In this document: positions 7,400 through 15,507 of the stretch, one piece after another
Position numbering within the stretch: position 1 is the first letter of the stretch
Layout: every line of letters begins with the position of its first letter
Translations under genes and position numbers: made by a program
NCBI GenBank assembly: GCA_030668705.1
Contig: DAOVFB010000007.1
Span: forward strand, 1 to 33,275
Reading direction: 5' to 3'
Length of the DNA stretch: 33,275 nt
DNA from: Candidatus Stahliibacteriota bacterium
GTDB lineage: Bacteria > Hydrothermota > UBA3072
The notes under the pieces: generated by a model
Databases searched by the model: none
Seen by the model: the letters and a program-made list of their open reading frames with translations, nothing else
What the model was told of the DNA's origin: nothing

Positions 7400-7471
7400 A
7401 TGAAAATTATAGTTGCTGGTGAAACTGAATATTGGAAGAGTTTCAGTTTTAGATTATTCAATGTAATATGA
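7400..7471 (+). CDS. 23-codon ORF translationally coupled to the next glycosyltransferase
   Basis: MKIIVAGETEYWKSFSFRLFNVI, preceded by GGAGG (7386-7390). A perfect AT-rich inverted repeat (GTTTTAT 7368-7374, ATAAAAC 7379-7385) lies just before the Shine-Dalgarno site. Its TGA overlaps the ATG of the GT2 gene (ATGA), and that GT2 has no Shine-Dalgarno site of its own, so the short ORF probably delivers ribosomes to it. The opening resembles starts of nucleotide-binding sugar enzymes, so it may be the surviving 5' end of a deleted gene rather than a purpose-made leader. Confidence 0.5.
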   Translation: MKIIVAGETEYWKSFSFRLFNVI

Positions 7472-8337
7472 AACTCACTATAGGGATAGTGAATTATAAT
7501 ACAAAAGATGACCTAAAAGAATGCCTTACTTCAATAAATGAAAATGCGAAAGGTCTTGAGTACTCTATAATAGTGGTGGATAATAATTCAACCGATGGGA
7601 GTCAAGAGTTCATTAAAAGCTTAAATGGAAAAACGTTCAGTTTTATTATTTTGAACAAAGAGAATAAGGGTTTTGGAAGTGCCTGTAACCAGATTGCAAA
7701 AAAAACTCGCACTCCTTATCTTTTATTTCTTAATCCTGACGTACTGGTCACTAAGGGCTCCATTGAAAGATTGGACTCTTTCATGAAAGAACATCCTGAG
7801 GTTGTACTTGCTACCGGCAAATTACTAAATCTAAATGGCACGCTACAACTCTCCTGTAGACGATTCCCCACGATCCTTCGAGCCCTTTTTGGAAGGGCTT
7901 CCCTATCTCGAAAATTGTTCCCTGATAATCCTATAACCAGGAATTATATGCTCACTGAGCTTGATTACAATAGTATCCAGTACCCGGATTGGATAAGAGG
8001 GGCAGTTATGATGGTAAGAACTAAGTTATTCAGTGAAGTAAGGGGCTTTGACGAACAATTTTTTCTATATCTTGAAGATACGGATCTTTGTCTCAGGTTT
8101 CGCAAGAAGGGATACGAAATTGCATATGTTCCAGATGCCGTTTTTTATCACAAATTGGGTGGGAGCACAAAAAAGAAAGCATTAGAGACACAACTTATTC
8201 ACAATATTTCTATGTTCTACTACATCGAAAAGAATCTTGGTTATAACCAATTATCTTTATTCCTGATACGAATGGCACTATCTTTCAGATTATCACTGCT
8301 ATTCGGAGTCTGGATAATCAAGAGGATGAAAGAATGA
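7468..8337 (+). CDS. GT2 family glycosyltransferase (rhamnosyltransferase-like)
   Basis: A 289-residue cytoplasmic-face glycosyltransferase with a GT-A fold: 'IGIVNYNTKDDL' at the N-terminus, 'VVDNNSTDGS' (about 37-46), the DXD-equivalent 'LFLNPD' ending at Asp91, 'DWIRGAVMMVR', and 'EDTDLCLRFRKKGYEI' in the acceptor region. This is the WbbL-like pattern seen in rhamnosyltransferases of polysaccharide loci, and rfbC upstream makes rhamnose a plausible donor. Donor and linkage cannot be read from sequence. A C-terminal hydrophobic stretch (about 262-283) may hold it at the membrane. Its stop overlaps the start of the sugar transferase that follows (ATGA). Confidence 0.88.
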   Translation: MKLTIGIVNYNTKDDLKECLTSINENAKGLEYSIIVVDNNSTDGSQEFIKSLNGKTFSFIILNKENKGFGSACNQIAKKTRTPYLLFLNPDVLVTKGSIERLDSFMKEHPEVVLATGKLLNLNGTLQLSCRRFPTILRALFGRASLSRKLFPDNPITRNYMLTELDYNSIQYPDWIRGAVMMVRTKLFSEVRGFDEQFFLYLEDTDLCLRFRKKGYEIAYVPDAVFYHKLGGSTKKKALETQLIHNISMFYYIEKNLGYNQLSLFLIRMALSFRLSLLFGVWIIKRMKE

Positions 8338-9674
8338 TTCAACAAAGAAAGAGTTTTAGCAGGTGGTTGATTACACTTATTGACATTTTGATAATAATAT
8401 TTACCTACTGGCTGGCTGTTCTCATAAGGATATATTTTGATCCTTCATACAACCAGATGGCAAACTGGTATTTTCCCCTTTATACAAGAATATTCCCTCT
8501 ATTCCTTGTAACCTTTATACCCATTATGATATTTAATAATTCCATCTTAGAGACTTTTCCAGTAGATAAATATAGGTTTTATACCAGAAGTATTACCTCC
8601 CTTTTCACTGCACTATTAATCTCGATTGCACTTCTGTTCTATTTCAAGTTATTCAATCAGAGCCGAATAGCTCTATCCCTATTCTTTATCATGTCATGCA
8701 TATTCATGCTATTGTCACGGGAATTTATCTCTAAGAATAAGGGAAATGCTATAAGAACACTCGTTCTTGGTACCCTGGATGAAGCAAAAGTCATACAGAA
8801 TTTTTTCTCCCTTCACGCCTTCTTCAGGATTGAGGTCCTGGAGGTATTGGAAAAAACTGATATGAATCTCCCGCAAAGGCTCAAAAACGAAGCCATTGAC
8901 TGGGTAATAATCACCAGGGAATCCTTTAAACCCTATATTTCAATCTGTGAAAACCTTGGCATAACGGTTTCGTACTACCTTAAAGAGGATTTTAGCGACA
9001 TTTCCCCATTCGTGAGTATTGAGAATACTTTTACATCGCCGATAATCACGTTTCACCCGGCGTCAACACAATATATACAACTTTTTATTAAATACACATT
9101 CGACCGTATCATCTCGCTTATTCTATTAATCTGCTTCTTTCCTCTTTACGTTGTAATACCTATCTTAATAAAGCTTGATTCCCGGGGTCCAGTTATATAT
9201 AAACACAAACGGGCTGGTCTCAACGGGGGAAGATTTGAAATGCTCAAATTTCGCACAATGTTTAAGAATGCCGATGAAACAAAGCTCTCTCTTGTGGAAA
9301 AGAATGAAATGGAAAAGGTTGTATTTAAAATTAAAAAAGACCCAAGGATTACAAAAGTTGGAAAGATACTGCGAAAGTTTAGTCTTGACGAACTCCCTCA
9401 ACTGATAAATGTTCTAAAGGGAGAAATGTCACTGGTTGGACCAAGGCCTCCTCTATCGGAAGAAATAAATAAATATGAAGGATGGGAAAGAAGGAGATTA
9501 TCAATGAAACCTGGATTAACCTGCCTTTGGCAGATTAGCGGTCGCAGCGAAATAGGCTTTGAGAAATGGATGGAACTTGACCTTGAATACATTGATAACT
9601 GGTCTCCCGGCCTCGATATTAATATATTAATCAAAACAATCCCTGCAGTATTATCAGGAAGAGGGGCCTATTAA
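8334..9674 (+). CDS. Polyprenyl-phosphate glycosyl-1-phosphate transferase (exopolysaccharide initiation)
   Basis: A 446-residue enzyme of the WbaP/WcaJ-type bacterial sugar transferase family, which starts a repeat unit by placing a sugar-1-phosphate on undecaprenyl phosphate. There are four N-terminal TM helices (within about 10-130), a reduced central soluble region, and a fifth hydrophobic segment near 'FDRIISLILLICFFPLYVV'. The catalytic C-terminal domain has 'SRGPVIYKHKRAG', 'MLKFRTM', 'LRKFSLDELPQLINVLKGE', 'MSLVGPRPP' and 'PGLTCLWQISGR'. The Asp-Glu pair in 'LDELPQ' is the conserved active-site pair. The ATG overlaps the previous stop, with GAGG upstream. It overlaps the TPR gene by one base, so the block 7400-11743 is likely one transcript. 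Confidence 0.93.
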   Translation: MIQQRKSFSRWLITLIDILIIIFTYWLAVLIRIYFDPSYNQMANWYFPLYTRIFPLFLVTFIPIMIFNNSILETFPVDKYRFYTRSITSLFTALLISIALLFYFKLFNQSRIALSLFFIMSCIFMLLSREFISKNKGNAIRTLVLGTLDEAKVIQNFFSLHAFFRIEVLEVLEKTDMNLPQRLKNEAIDWVIITRESFKPYISICENLGITVSYYLKEDFSDISPFVSIENTFTSPIITFHPASTQYIQLFIKYTFDRIISLILLICFFPLYVVIPILIKLDSRGPVIYKHKRAGLNGGRFEMLKFRTMFKNADETKLSLVEKNEMEKVVFKIKKDPRITKVGKILRKFSLDELPQLINVLKGEMSLVGPRPPLSEEINKYEGWERRRLSMKPGLTCLWQISGRSEIGFEKWMELDLEYIDNWSPGLDINILIKTIPAVLSGRGAY

Positions 9675-11743
9675 TGGGTCTTATTTTCCTCCTCGTATTT
9701 TCGACCCAGGTCCTGGATGAACTCAATAGGGCAAGAGATTCCTATCTTATACCTCTTAAATTAGAGCCAGCATATGTTGATAAAGGAGAATCCTACCTGA
9801 ATCTTTCAGTTATAGACATCAGGATAGGCAAGTTAGAAACAGCCCTGAGAGAAGCAAAGATGGCAGGGTTTTACGGACGGGTAAGCGAATCCCATTACCT
9901 CCAGGGAGTTATCTATTACCTACGGGGGGATACAAAAAAAGCCATTTCCCACTTTGAAAAGATTAACAGATGGCAATATCCCTATTTCCTTCAACAGATG
10001 TATGACTTTTCGCCGCTGAAAATAGATACACTATTAACGAATAAAATGATACCTGATTCGCTACGTTTTTATTTGATTTTCTATGAAACCGACACAACTA
10101 AAATAAGAAACCTGATTGATAAATCAAAACTCCCTGCCTGGCAGAAATGCCTTGGGGAAGGGTATCTTGCATATAAAAGCAGGCAATTTGAAAAAGCATT
10201 GAGCTTTTTCCTGGAATCTTATAGGGAAAAACCATCTGATTATACAGGCGTATGCATTCTTGCATCACAGTATTGGCTCGGAGAACTGGATAGTATTCTT
10301 TCTTTTCAGAAAAAATATTCTATTATTTCTCCTCTTGCTACATATCTCAAAGCAGAGGTGCTCTATTATAAGGATAGTATAGGCCTGGCAACAGAACTGT
10401 TTCTCTCTGATACAAATTCCACTTACAGAATACACGCTCTCTTTGGAGCAGCCTGGGGTAAGTATAGATTAGAAAATTATTCCGAGAGTGTAGATCTATT
10501 CCAACAATTCCTAAATATATACAAAGAAGGAGAATTAAGGCAGTACGCATTATACCGCCTGGCCCGTGCGTTATTAAAGCAGGGAAAACTGTCAAGCCTT
10601 GAGTATTTTGAAAAGATTGTAGGCGAATATCCTGATTCACCTATTATGAACGATACTTATCTCCTCCTTGGAAGGATACATTTCCTACTCAACCATCTAA
10701 AGGAAGCAACCTACTGGTTTAAACGGCTTCTCTCAGAATATCCTGATTCCAGATGGATTCCCTATTCGTATAGGTACTTAGGGATAATTGCTACAAGGAA
10801 AGATGAATTTGGGGAGGCACTTAATTGCTACCTCTCGATACTATCATTAGGAGGTGTATCAGAAGAGTTAATAGATGAAGCACATTACAGAATCGAGGAA
10901 ACCAAATGGAAAATGGGGAAATATCCAACAAAACTAAATATGTTCAAGGCATTCATCAGTAAGTATCCAGAAAGTCCAAGGACCCCCTCTCTAATACTCA
11001 GGATTGGGAATTACTATAAAGCAGCTGCCAGATACAAAAAGGCAGAAAGTTACTTTAAAAAAGCAATAGAGGATTACCCTAATTCTGAAGAAGCGGATGA
11101 GGCTGTTCTCACCCTTGGGAAAGTTTATCTGTCAATGGGCGAAGCTGAAAAATCAATAAAATTGCTTGAGGAATCACTCCAGAAAAGAACTTCCAGGAAA
11201 GAAGAGATATATCTTGAACTTGGTAACATATATTACGATATGGAAGACCTTGAAAAGGCAATTCAACATTACAGGGAGATATTCTCTCCCAGTCTTTTAC
11301 CTTATGCCAAGTACCAGATTGGCTTAATATATTTTGAACTTGGTCTATTCAAGGAAGCGAGGATACCTTTACGGAACATCATAGATGAATTTCCTGACTC
11401 TAAATTTCTTAGCAGCGCTTACCTTCTACTTGCAAAGACATTCATGCGTGAGGGTTCTCTTGAAGAAGCAATTTATGTGGTGGATCAAGGAACAAACAAA
11501 TTATCAGGCAAGATGAAAATCTCTTTACTTCAACTGAAGGCCAAAATATACTGTCAGATGCATAAAACAGAAGCACTGAACATTTATTTAAAAACTGCGG
11601 AGATGATGGGTGAAGATATAAATGGGACAATTAAAATTCTAAAAGAAGGCCTGAAGTGCGCAGAACTTCTTAATGAAACCGAAAAAATTGAATATTTTCA
11701 AAACCTTATTGAGGTCCTCGAAACCCATGAAGAAAGTGATTAG
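9674..11743 (+). CDS. Large TPR protein, probably exported
   Basis: 689 residues made almost wholly of tetratricopeptide repeats. Recurrent 'EYPDS', 'DFPDS' and 'YPES' turns, as in 'IVGEYPDSPIMNDTYLLLG' and 'LLSEYPDSRWIPYSYRYLG', are typical of BamD/YbgF-like periplasmic or outer-membrane TPR proteins. A short hydrophobic start (MGLIFLLVFSTQ) may be a minimal signal sequence, but a charged core is not obvious. GAAGAGGGG precedes the ATG. The position directly after the glycan-initiating transferase suggests a scaffold for polysaccharide assembly or export, which is inference only. No enzymatic motif is visible. It ends the operon, followed by about 216 bp of noncoding DNA. Confidence 0.8.
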   Translation: MGLIFLLVFSTQVLDELNRARDSYLIPLKLEPAYVDKGESYLNLSVIDIRIGKLETALREAKMAGFYGRVSESHYLQGVIYYLRGDTKKAISHFEKINRWQYPYFLQQMYDFSPLKIDTLLTNKMIPDSLRFYLIFYETDTTKIRNLIDKSKLPAWQKCLGEGYLAYKSRQFEKALSFFLESYREKPSDYTGVCILASQYWLGELDSILSFQKKYSIISPLATYLKAEVLYYKDSIGLATELFLSDTNSTYRIHALFGAAWGKYRLENYSESVDLFQQFLNIYKEGELRQYALYRLARALLKQGKLSSLEYFEKIVGEYPDSPIMNDTYLLLGRIHFLLNHLKEATYWFKRLLSEYPDSRWIPYSYRYLGIIATRKDEFGEALNCYLSILSLGGVSEELIDEAHYRIEETKWKMGKYPTKLNMFKAFISKYPESPRTPSLILRIGNYYKAAARYKKAESYFKKAIEDYPNSEEADEAVLTLGKVYLSMGEAEKSIKLLEESLQKRTSRKEEIYLELGNIYYDMEDLEKAIQHYREIFSPSLLPYAKYQIGLIYFELGLFKEARIPLRNIIDEFPDSKFLSSAYLLLAKTFMREGSLEEAIYVVDQGTNKLSGKMKISLLQLKAKIYCQMHKTEALNIYLKTAEMMGEDINGTIKILKEGLKCAELLNETEKIEYFQNLIEVLETHEESD

Positions 11744-11921
11744 AACACAAATAAATAACTGACAACTATTTATTAAGGGTTTTAGGTTAGTAATTTTGAA
11801 TGTTAAATTTTAAATTATAGATTATCAACAGTTGTCAGCTTTTAGCAATCAGCTACTTAAGAAGGGTTTAATAAATTACGGAATTAGGAATGTGGATTGC
11901 GGACTTATTATAAATTAAACC
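11744..11921. other. AT-rich intergenic DNA with a 9-bp inverted repeat
   Basis: CTGACAACT (11759-11767) is matched by AGTTGTCAG (11830-11838). The interval is AT-rich and holds repeated words such as 'ttaaatttt' and 'tcagcttttagcaatcagc'. No gene and no T-tailed terminator are seen. Confidence 0.5.
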
Positions 11922-11949
11922 TTGACAAAAAATGATTCCAGTATATGTT
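11922..11949 (+). promoter_or_regulatory. Promoter of tRNA-Asp
   Basis: TTGACA (11922-11927), a 16-nt spacer and TATGTT (11944-11949). The expected start is only 6-8 nt before the mature tRNA 5' end. Confidence 0.6.
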
Positions 11950-11959
11950 TTGTCCAGTT

Positions 11960-12034
11960 GGGGCCGTAGTTCAGTTTGGTTAGAACGCTGGCCTGTCAAG
12001 CCAGAGGTCGCGAGTTCAAGTCTCGTCGGTCCCG
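11960..12034 (+). tRNA. tRNA-Asp (anticodon GTC)
   Basis: A 75-nt cloverleaf. The acceptor stem GGGGCCG pairs with CGGTCCC (one G-U), the anticodon stem is CTGGC/GCCAG with loop CTGTCAA, and the T-arm contains GTTCAAGTC. The discriminator is G, the usual aspartate identity base. CCA is not encoded; 'ttttcc' follows directly. The GTC anticodon reads both Asp codons. Confidence 0.97.
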
Positions 12035-12043
12035 TTTTCCTTC

Positions 12044-12071
12044 TTGACAATTATATTCTTTCCACTATAAT
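12044..12071 (+). promoter_or_regulatory. Perfect-consensus promoter ahead of the lapA-mutS cluster
   Basis: TTGACA (12044-12049), 16 nt, TATAAT (12066-12071), the only promoter in the window matching both consensus hexamers exactly. Transcription would start near 12078, giving a leader of about 315 nt before the first well-supported gene at 12393. That leader includes an 18-codon ORF at 12134 without a good Shine-Dalgarno site, and the duplicated repeat at 12261-12360. Confidence 0.7.
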
Positions 12072-12159
12072 AAAATTATAAGACTCACAAGTACACAGAA
12101 GACAACAAGGGAGTACACGGGTTAAATTAATAAATGAAAATATACATTAGAAAATACCT

Positions 12160-12360
12160 CTCCTGTCTCTGTGGCATTATTTGGTCTTAGGATTTGGGTT
12201 TTGGTTCTGGGTTCTGAGTTCTAAGTTCTATGTTAAAGGATTGGACAGTGGAACAGTTGAAAATCTGTGTCTAAAATGGGTGAGTGGAGGAGGGAATAAT
12301 TTTGCATTTTTCACTTTGCAATCTGCATTTTGCATTGGAGCGAAGCGACTATCTCTGTGT
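12160..12360. repeat. Repeat mosaic (copy B), including inverted copy of 3321-3420
   Basis: Positions 12261-12360 repeat 3321-3420 in reverse complement with a single mismatch. The preceding part is a word mosaic: 'tctctgtggcattattt' followed by a 7-bp unit (RRGTTCT, about four copies near 12198-12232). The word 'tctctgtgtctctgtggc' after the copy (about 12352-12369) also occurs at about 33023-33040. No coding capacity is supported here. Confidence 0.85.
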
Positions 12361-12392
12361 CTCTGTGGCAAAAAATTAAAAAAGGAGGTAAA

Positions 12393-12680
12393 TTGAAACT
12401 GAAAACTATCATCTGGTTAATTGTTCTGGTTCTTGTGGTTATATTTGCGATTCAGAATGTTCAAAGTGTAGAACTCTCGGTGTACTTCTGGAAATTTGAG
12501 TGTCCCAAAATCATTCTCATATTTGTCAGCTTGGTTCTGGGTTTCCTTGCAGGTATATTCCTGCGGAGCCTGAAGCGAGAAGAAAAGAAAAAAGAGACAC
12601 CAAGAAAAGAGGAAACAACCCCAAAGAAAGATACCGGAAAGAAGAGAAAAAAGGCTAAAAGAGTGGATAAAGAGGAATAA
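12393..12680 (+). CDS. LapA-domain (DUF1049) inner-membrane protein, TTG start
   Basis: A 95-residue two-TM protein. TM1 (about 5-23) ends with 'IFAIQNVQSVELSVYFW', the LapA/YciS signature, TM2 is at about 39-57, and the highly charged Lys/Glu tail is probably cytoplasmic. In E. coli, LapA acts with LapB to couple LPS supply to demand. The start is TTG at 12393, with GGAGG 4 nt upstream. The frame is open to 12330, but the extension runs into the duplicated repeat. A second LapA-like gene at 15160 sits next to lapB, so this copy is a paralogue on the other side of the two methylthiotransferase genes. Confidence 0.8.
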   Translation: MKLKTIIWLIVLVLVVIFAIQNVQSVELSVYFWKFECPKIILIFVSLVLGFLAGIFLRSLKREEKKKETPRKEETTPKKDTGKKRKKAKRVDKEE

Positions 12681-12710
12681 AATGTAGGGTTCAAGGGGTC
12701 GAGGGGTCAT

Positions 12711-13889
12711 ATGAAGGTAGCGTTTCTAACGCTTGGCTGTAAGCTTAATCAGTACTATACAGATTGTATAGTACAAAAACATATAGAAGAAGGGGACAAG
12801 ATAATCCCACTTATAGATAATCCAGATATTGCTTATATCAATACTTGTTCGGTAACCACACATGCTGGACATAAATCGAGGAAGTTATTCAGAAAAGCAA
12901 AGAGATACGCAAAAGAAACAAGGATAATGGGATGTCATGCCAAACTTTTCCCAGAGGATTTCAAAGATACTATTCGTATTGACGAATCTGGATGGCTTGA
13001 ACACTTCCCTCTGTCACACCAGAGGAGAAAACGTGCTTATCTGCCAATTCAGGGAGGATGCAATGATTTTTGCACCTACTGTATTGTTCCATACGCCCGG
13101 GGGAAGAACTTTTCGCTTCCAAAAGACTTAATAATCAGATCTTTAAAGAAAAGAATCTCGGAAGGTTATAAGGAAGTTATTCTCACAGGAATACATATCG
13201 GAAGCTATGCATATGAGGGCATGGATTTAACTGCTTTGTTAAAAGAGTTATTGCAATTCGATATCAGAATACGGCTTACTTCCATAAGACCTGATGTGAT
13301 AGACAGGGGATTCCTTCAATTATTTCAGCATAAAAACCTCATGCCTCACATCCATCTTTCTCAGCAAAGTGGGGACAATTTGATACTTAAAAGAATGGGA
13401 AGAAATTACACCAGGGAAAAAACCTTATGGATTACAGAGGAACTACGAAAGATAAGAGAAAACATCCGCATAGCAGGGGATTTCATTGTGGGTTTTCCAG
13501 GAGAAAGGGATGAGAAGTTCCAAAATAGCATTAGTCTTATCAAAAAAGCCTATTTTTCGCACTTACATGTATTTCGCTATTCAAAAAGACCTTATACCCT
13601 GGCGTCATTATATCCTGATCATATAGAAGAAAAAATAAAAAAGGAAAGAAGTAACATTCTCATAAATTTAGCAAAAAAACAACGGGCAAATTTCATAAAA
13701 GAGCAAATCGGAAAAGAATATTATGTTATTACCGAAGATAAAAGTCAACTTGGAGATACCTGGAGTGCAGGTATCACTCCCAATTATATCAAGGTTCATT
13801 TCCAAAAAGATGGAAAAACAGGGGAGTTCATCCCGGTTCGAATCAAAGACTTTAAAGAAGGATATGTCTATGGAGAAGTTAGAAAATAA
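12711..13889 (+). CDS. mtaB: tRNA ms2t6A37 methylthiotransferase MtaB
   Basis: A 392-residue radical-SAM enzyme that adds a methylthio group to t6A at position 37 of tRNAs reading ANN codons. The auxiliary [4Fe-4S] cluster ligands are Cys10 ('LGCKLNQY'), Cys46 ('INTCSVT') and Cys75 ('MGCHAK'). The radical-SAM CxxxCxxC is Cys117/121/124 in 'GGCNDFCTYCIVPYARG'. 'LGCK.NQ' and 'NTCSVT' distinguish MtaB from MiaB. The C-terminus (about 330-392) looks like a TRAM RNA-binding domain. At 392 residues it is somewhat shorter than typical (about 430). Its Shine-Dalgarno site lies in a small tandem word (AAGGGGTC/GAGGGGTC) at about 12693-12708. It overlaps miaB by 20 nt. Confidence 0.95.
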   Translation: MKVAFLTLGCKLNQYYTDCIVQKHIEEGDKIIPLIDNPDIAYINTCSVTTHAGHKSRKLFRKAKRYAKETRIMGCHAKLFPEDFKDTIRIDESGWLEHFPLSHQRRKRAYLPIQGGCNDFCTYCIVPYARGKNFSLPKDLIIRSLKKRISEGYKEVILTGIHIGSYAYEGMDLTALLKELLQFDIRIRLTSIRPDVIDRGFLQLFQHKNLMPHIHLSQQSGDNLILKRMGRNYTREKTLWITEELRKIRENIRIAGDFIVGFPGERDEKFQNSISLIKKAYFSHLHVFRYSKRPYTLASLYPDHIEEKIKKERSNILINLAKKQRANFIKEQIGKEYYVITEDKSQLGDTWSAGITPNYIKVHFQKDGKTGEFIPVRIKDFKEGYVYGEVRK

Positions 13890-15159
13890 GTTCTATATAC
13901 GGACATATGGTTGCCAGATGAACAAGTATGACTCCGATATAATTAAAGCCCTTCTATTAAAGGAGAATTTTAAGGAGGTATCTACCCCAGAAGAAGCAGA
14001 TTACATCTTTATCAACACCTGTGCTGTTCGGGAACACGCAGAGAAAAGAGCTATAGGCAGATTGAACTCCTTAAAAAGTTTAAAGAAGAACAAACCGGAA
14101 ACCATTGTTGGAGTAGTGGGGTGCATGGCAAAAAACCACCCCGATCTCATCCACCATTCAGTTGTTGATTTCCTGGCTCCTCCTGATTCGTACAGGAATT
14201 TAGCAAAATGGGCAATAGCAAAAAAATCGGGATATATCCCTGAGGACAAGAATGAGCAATATTCTGATATATTTATCTATCCTAATAAAATAAGCAGTTA
14301 TCTCTCAATAACGAGGGGTTGCAACTATTTTTGTTCTTATTGTATCGTTCCATACACCCGTGGATTGATCCGTTCAAGACCACCGAACAACATACTCGAA
14401 GAAGCAGAAGAGCTGATCGACGGAGGGATGAGAGAATTGACTCTCCTTGGACAGAATATTAATGCCTATTATTATAAGGGAGTGGATTTCCCTGAAATAT
14501 TAAAGAGAGTTGCCAACTTAAAAGGATTAAAACGTCTAAATTTCCTGACATCACATCCAAAAGATATACCTGATAATCTCTTTTCAGTTATGGCAGAACA
14601 CAACAATGTAACAAATTACCTCCACCTACCACTTCAGTCGGGAAAAGACAGTATTCTCACCCGGATGAATAGGGGCTATACCTTAAAGGATTATTTGAGA
14701 ATTATTGATAAAGCAAGACACCTTTTGGACGATCTTTACCTCTCAACCGATATTATCGTGGGTTTTCCCGGAGAAAAAGAAGAAGATTTTGAAGAGACTT
14801 TAAGGGCAGTAGAAAGGATACGCTTTGACCAATCTTATATGTTTGCCTATTCTGATAGGAAGGGCACGCTTGCCGCTCTATTAAAGGATAAAGTAGATGA
14901 AAGAATCAAAAAGCACCGTCTGCGTCGTCTGATAGAGATTCAAAACAGTATAACAATGGAAAAAGCGAGCGCTTTTAAGGGGAAGAAGATGGAAGTCTTA
15001 ATAGTGGGTGAAGCAAAAAAGGGGGGCAAAATTGGGAAAAATAGAAGCGGGAGAATAATTATTATAAATGGGGTTGCAAAAATTGGATCTATATATATTG
15101 TCAAGATAAATAGAATCAATGGTCGAGTCCCCATTGGGGAAATCGAAAAGGAGGTTTAA
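13870..15159 (+). CDS. miaB: tRNA ms2i6A37 methylthiotransferase MiaB
   Basis: A 429-residue radical-SAM methylthiotransferase acting on i6A37 of tRNAs reading UNN codons. The auxiliary cluster cysteines are Cys15 ('YGCQMNKYDSD'), Cys51 ('INTCAVREHAEKR', the MiaB signature) and Cys85 ('VVGCMAK'). The radical-SAM motif is Cys151/155/158 in 'RGCNYFCSYCIVPYTRG', and a C-terminal TRAM domain occupies about 365-429. The start ATG 13870 has AAGGA 8 nt upstream; ATG 13864 is an alternative. The longer open frame to 13723 is inside mtaB and is rejected. The overlap with mtaB makes the pair translationally linked. Confidence 0.95.
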   Translation: MEKLENKFYIRTYGCQMNKYDSDIIKALLLKENFKEVSTPEEADYIFINTCAVREHAEKRAIGRLNSLKSLKKNKPETIVGVVGCMAKNHPDLIHHSVVDFLAPPDSYRNLAKWAIAKKSGYIPEDKNEQYSDIFIYPNKISSYLSITRGCNYFCSYCIVPYTRGLIRSRPPNNILEEAEELIDGGMRELTLLGQNINAYYYKGVDFPEILKRVANLKGLKRLNFLTSHPKDIPDNLFSVMAEHNNVTNYLHLPLQSGKDSILTRMNRGYTLKDYLRIIDKARHLLDDLYLSTDIIVGFPGEKEEDFEETLRAVERIRFDQSYMFAYSDRKGTLAALLKDKVDERIKKHRLRRLIEIQNSITMEKASAFKGKKMEVLIVGEAKKGGKIGKNRSGRIIIINGVAKIGSIYIVKINRINGRVPIGEIEKEV

Positions 15160-15507
15160 ATGACATTTTTAGTTGCTCTGATATCAGGAATTATTATTAT
15201 TATTGGTATAATCATAGGTACGCAGAACGGAAATACTCTGGTTACCTTCTACCTGCTAAAATGGAGATTCGAAGATATTTCGCTAACTCTATTACTTATT
15301 GAAAGCTTGCTCGGAGGCATTGTTATAGCAGTAATTATTGCAGGGATAAATCAGATAAAATTGCGACTTCAGATGCACTCCCTCATAAAGGAGAATAAAA
15401 GCCTTGGGAAGGAAATTAAAGCTTTAAAGAATATGCCCTTTGAAGAAGAAGAGGAAAGGGAAGAAGAAATAGTAGAAAAGGAAGAAAAAGAAGAGGCATT
15501 AGAATAA
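15160..15507 (+). CDS. lapA: LapA-like membrane protein
   Basis: A 115-residue protein with two TM helices (about 3-21 and 42-64) and the LapA-type segment 'IGTQNGNTLVTFYLLKWRF' between them. A predicted coiled coil follows (about 68-92), then an extremely acidic tail. GGAGG lies 5 nt before the ATG. Its stop overlaps the lapB start by one base, reproducing the lapA-lapB gene pair of Gammaproteobacteria, where the two proteins regulate LPS production through LpxC turnover. The expected partner is the lapB product. Whether LpxC is the target here is unknown. Confidence 0.82.
   Translation: MTFLVALISGIIIIIGIIIGTQNGNTLVTFYLLKWRFEDISLTLLLIESLLGGIVIAVIIAGINQIKLRLQMHSLIKENKSLGKEIKALKNMPFEEEEEREEEIVEKEEKEEALE

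Noticed and set aside
11868-12050. Minus-strand ORF of 60 codons containing 'GPTRLELATSGL'
   Set aside because: It is the antisense translation of the tRNA-Asp gene, a well-known type of spurious ORF. The plus-strand cloverleaf is complete.
12181-12396. ORF with peptide 'SGGGNNFAFFTLQSAFCIGAKR', also visible in the 5' extension of the V-ATPase F gene
   Set aside because: The shared peptide is only a translation of the 100-bp duplicated noncoding repeat. There is no Shine-Dalgarno site, and the composition is that of the word mosaic.
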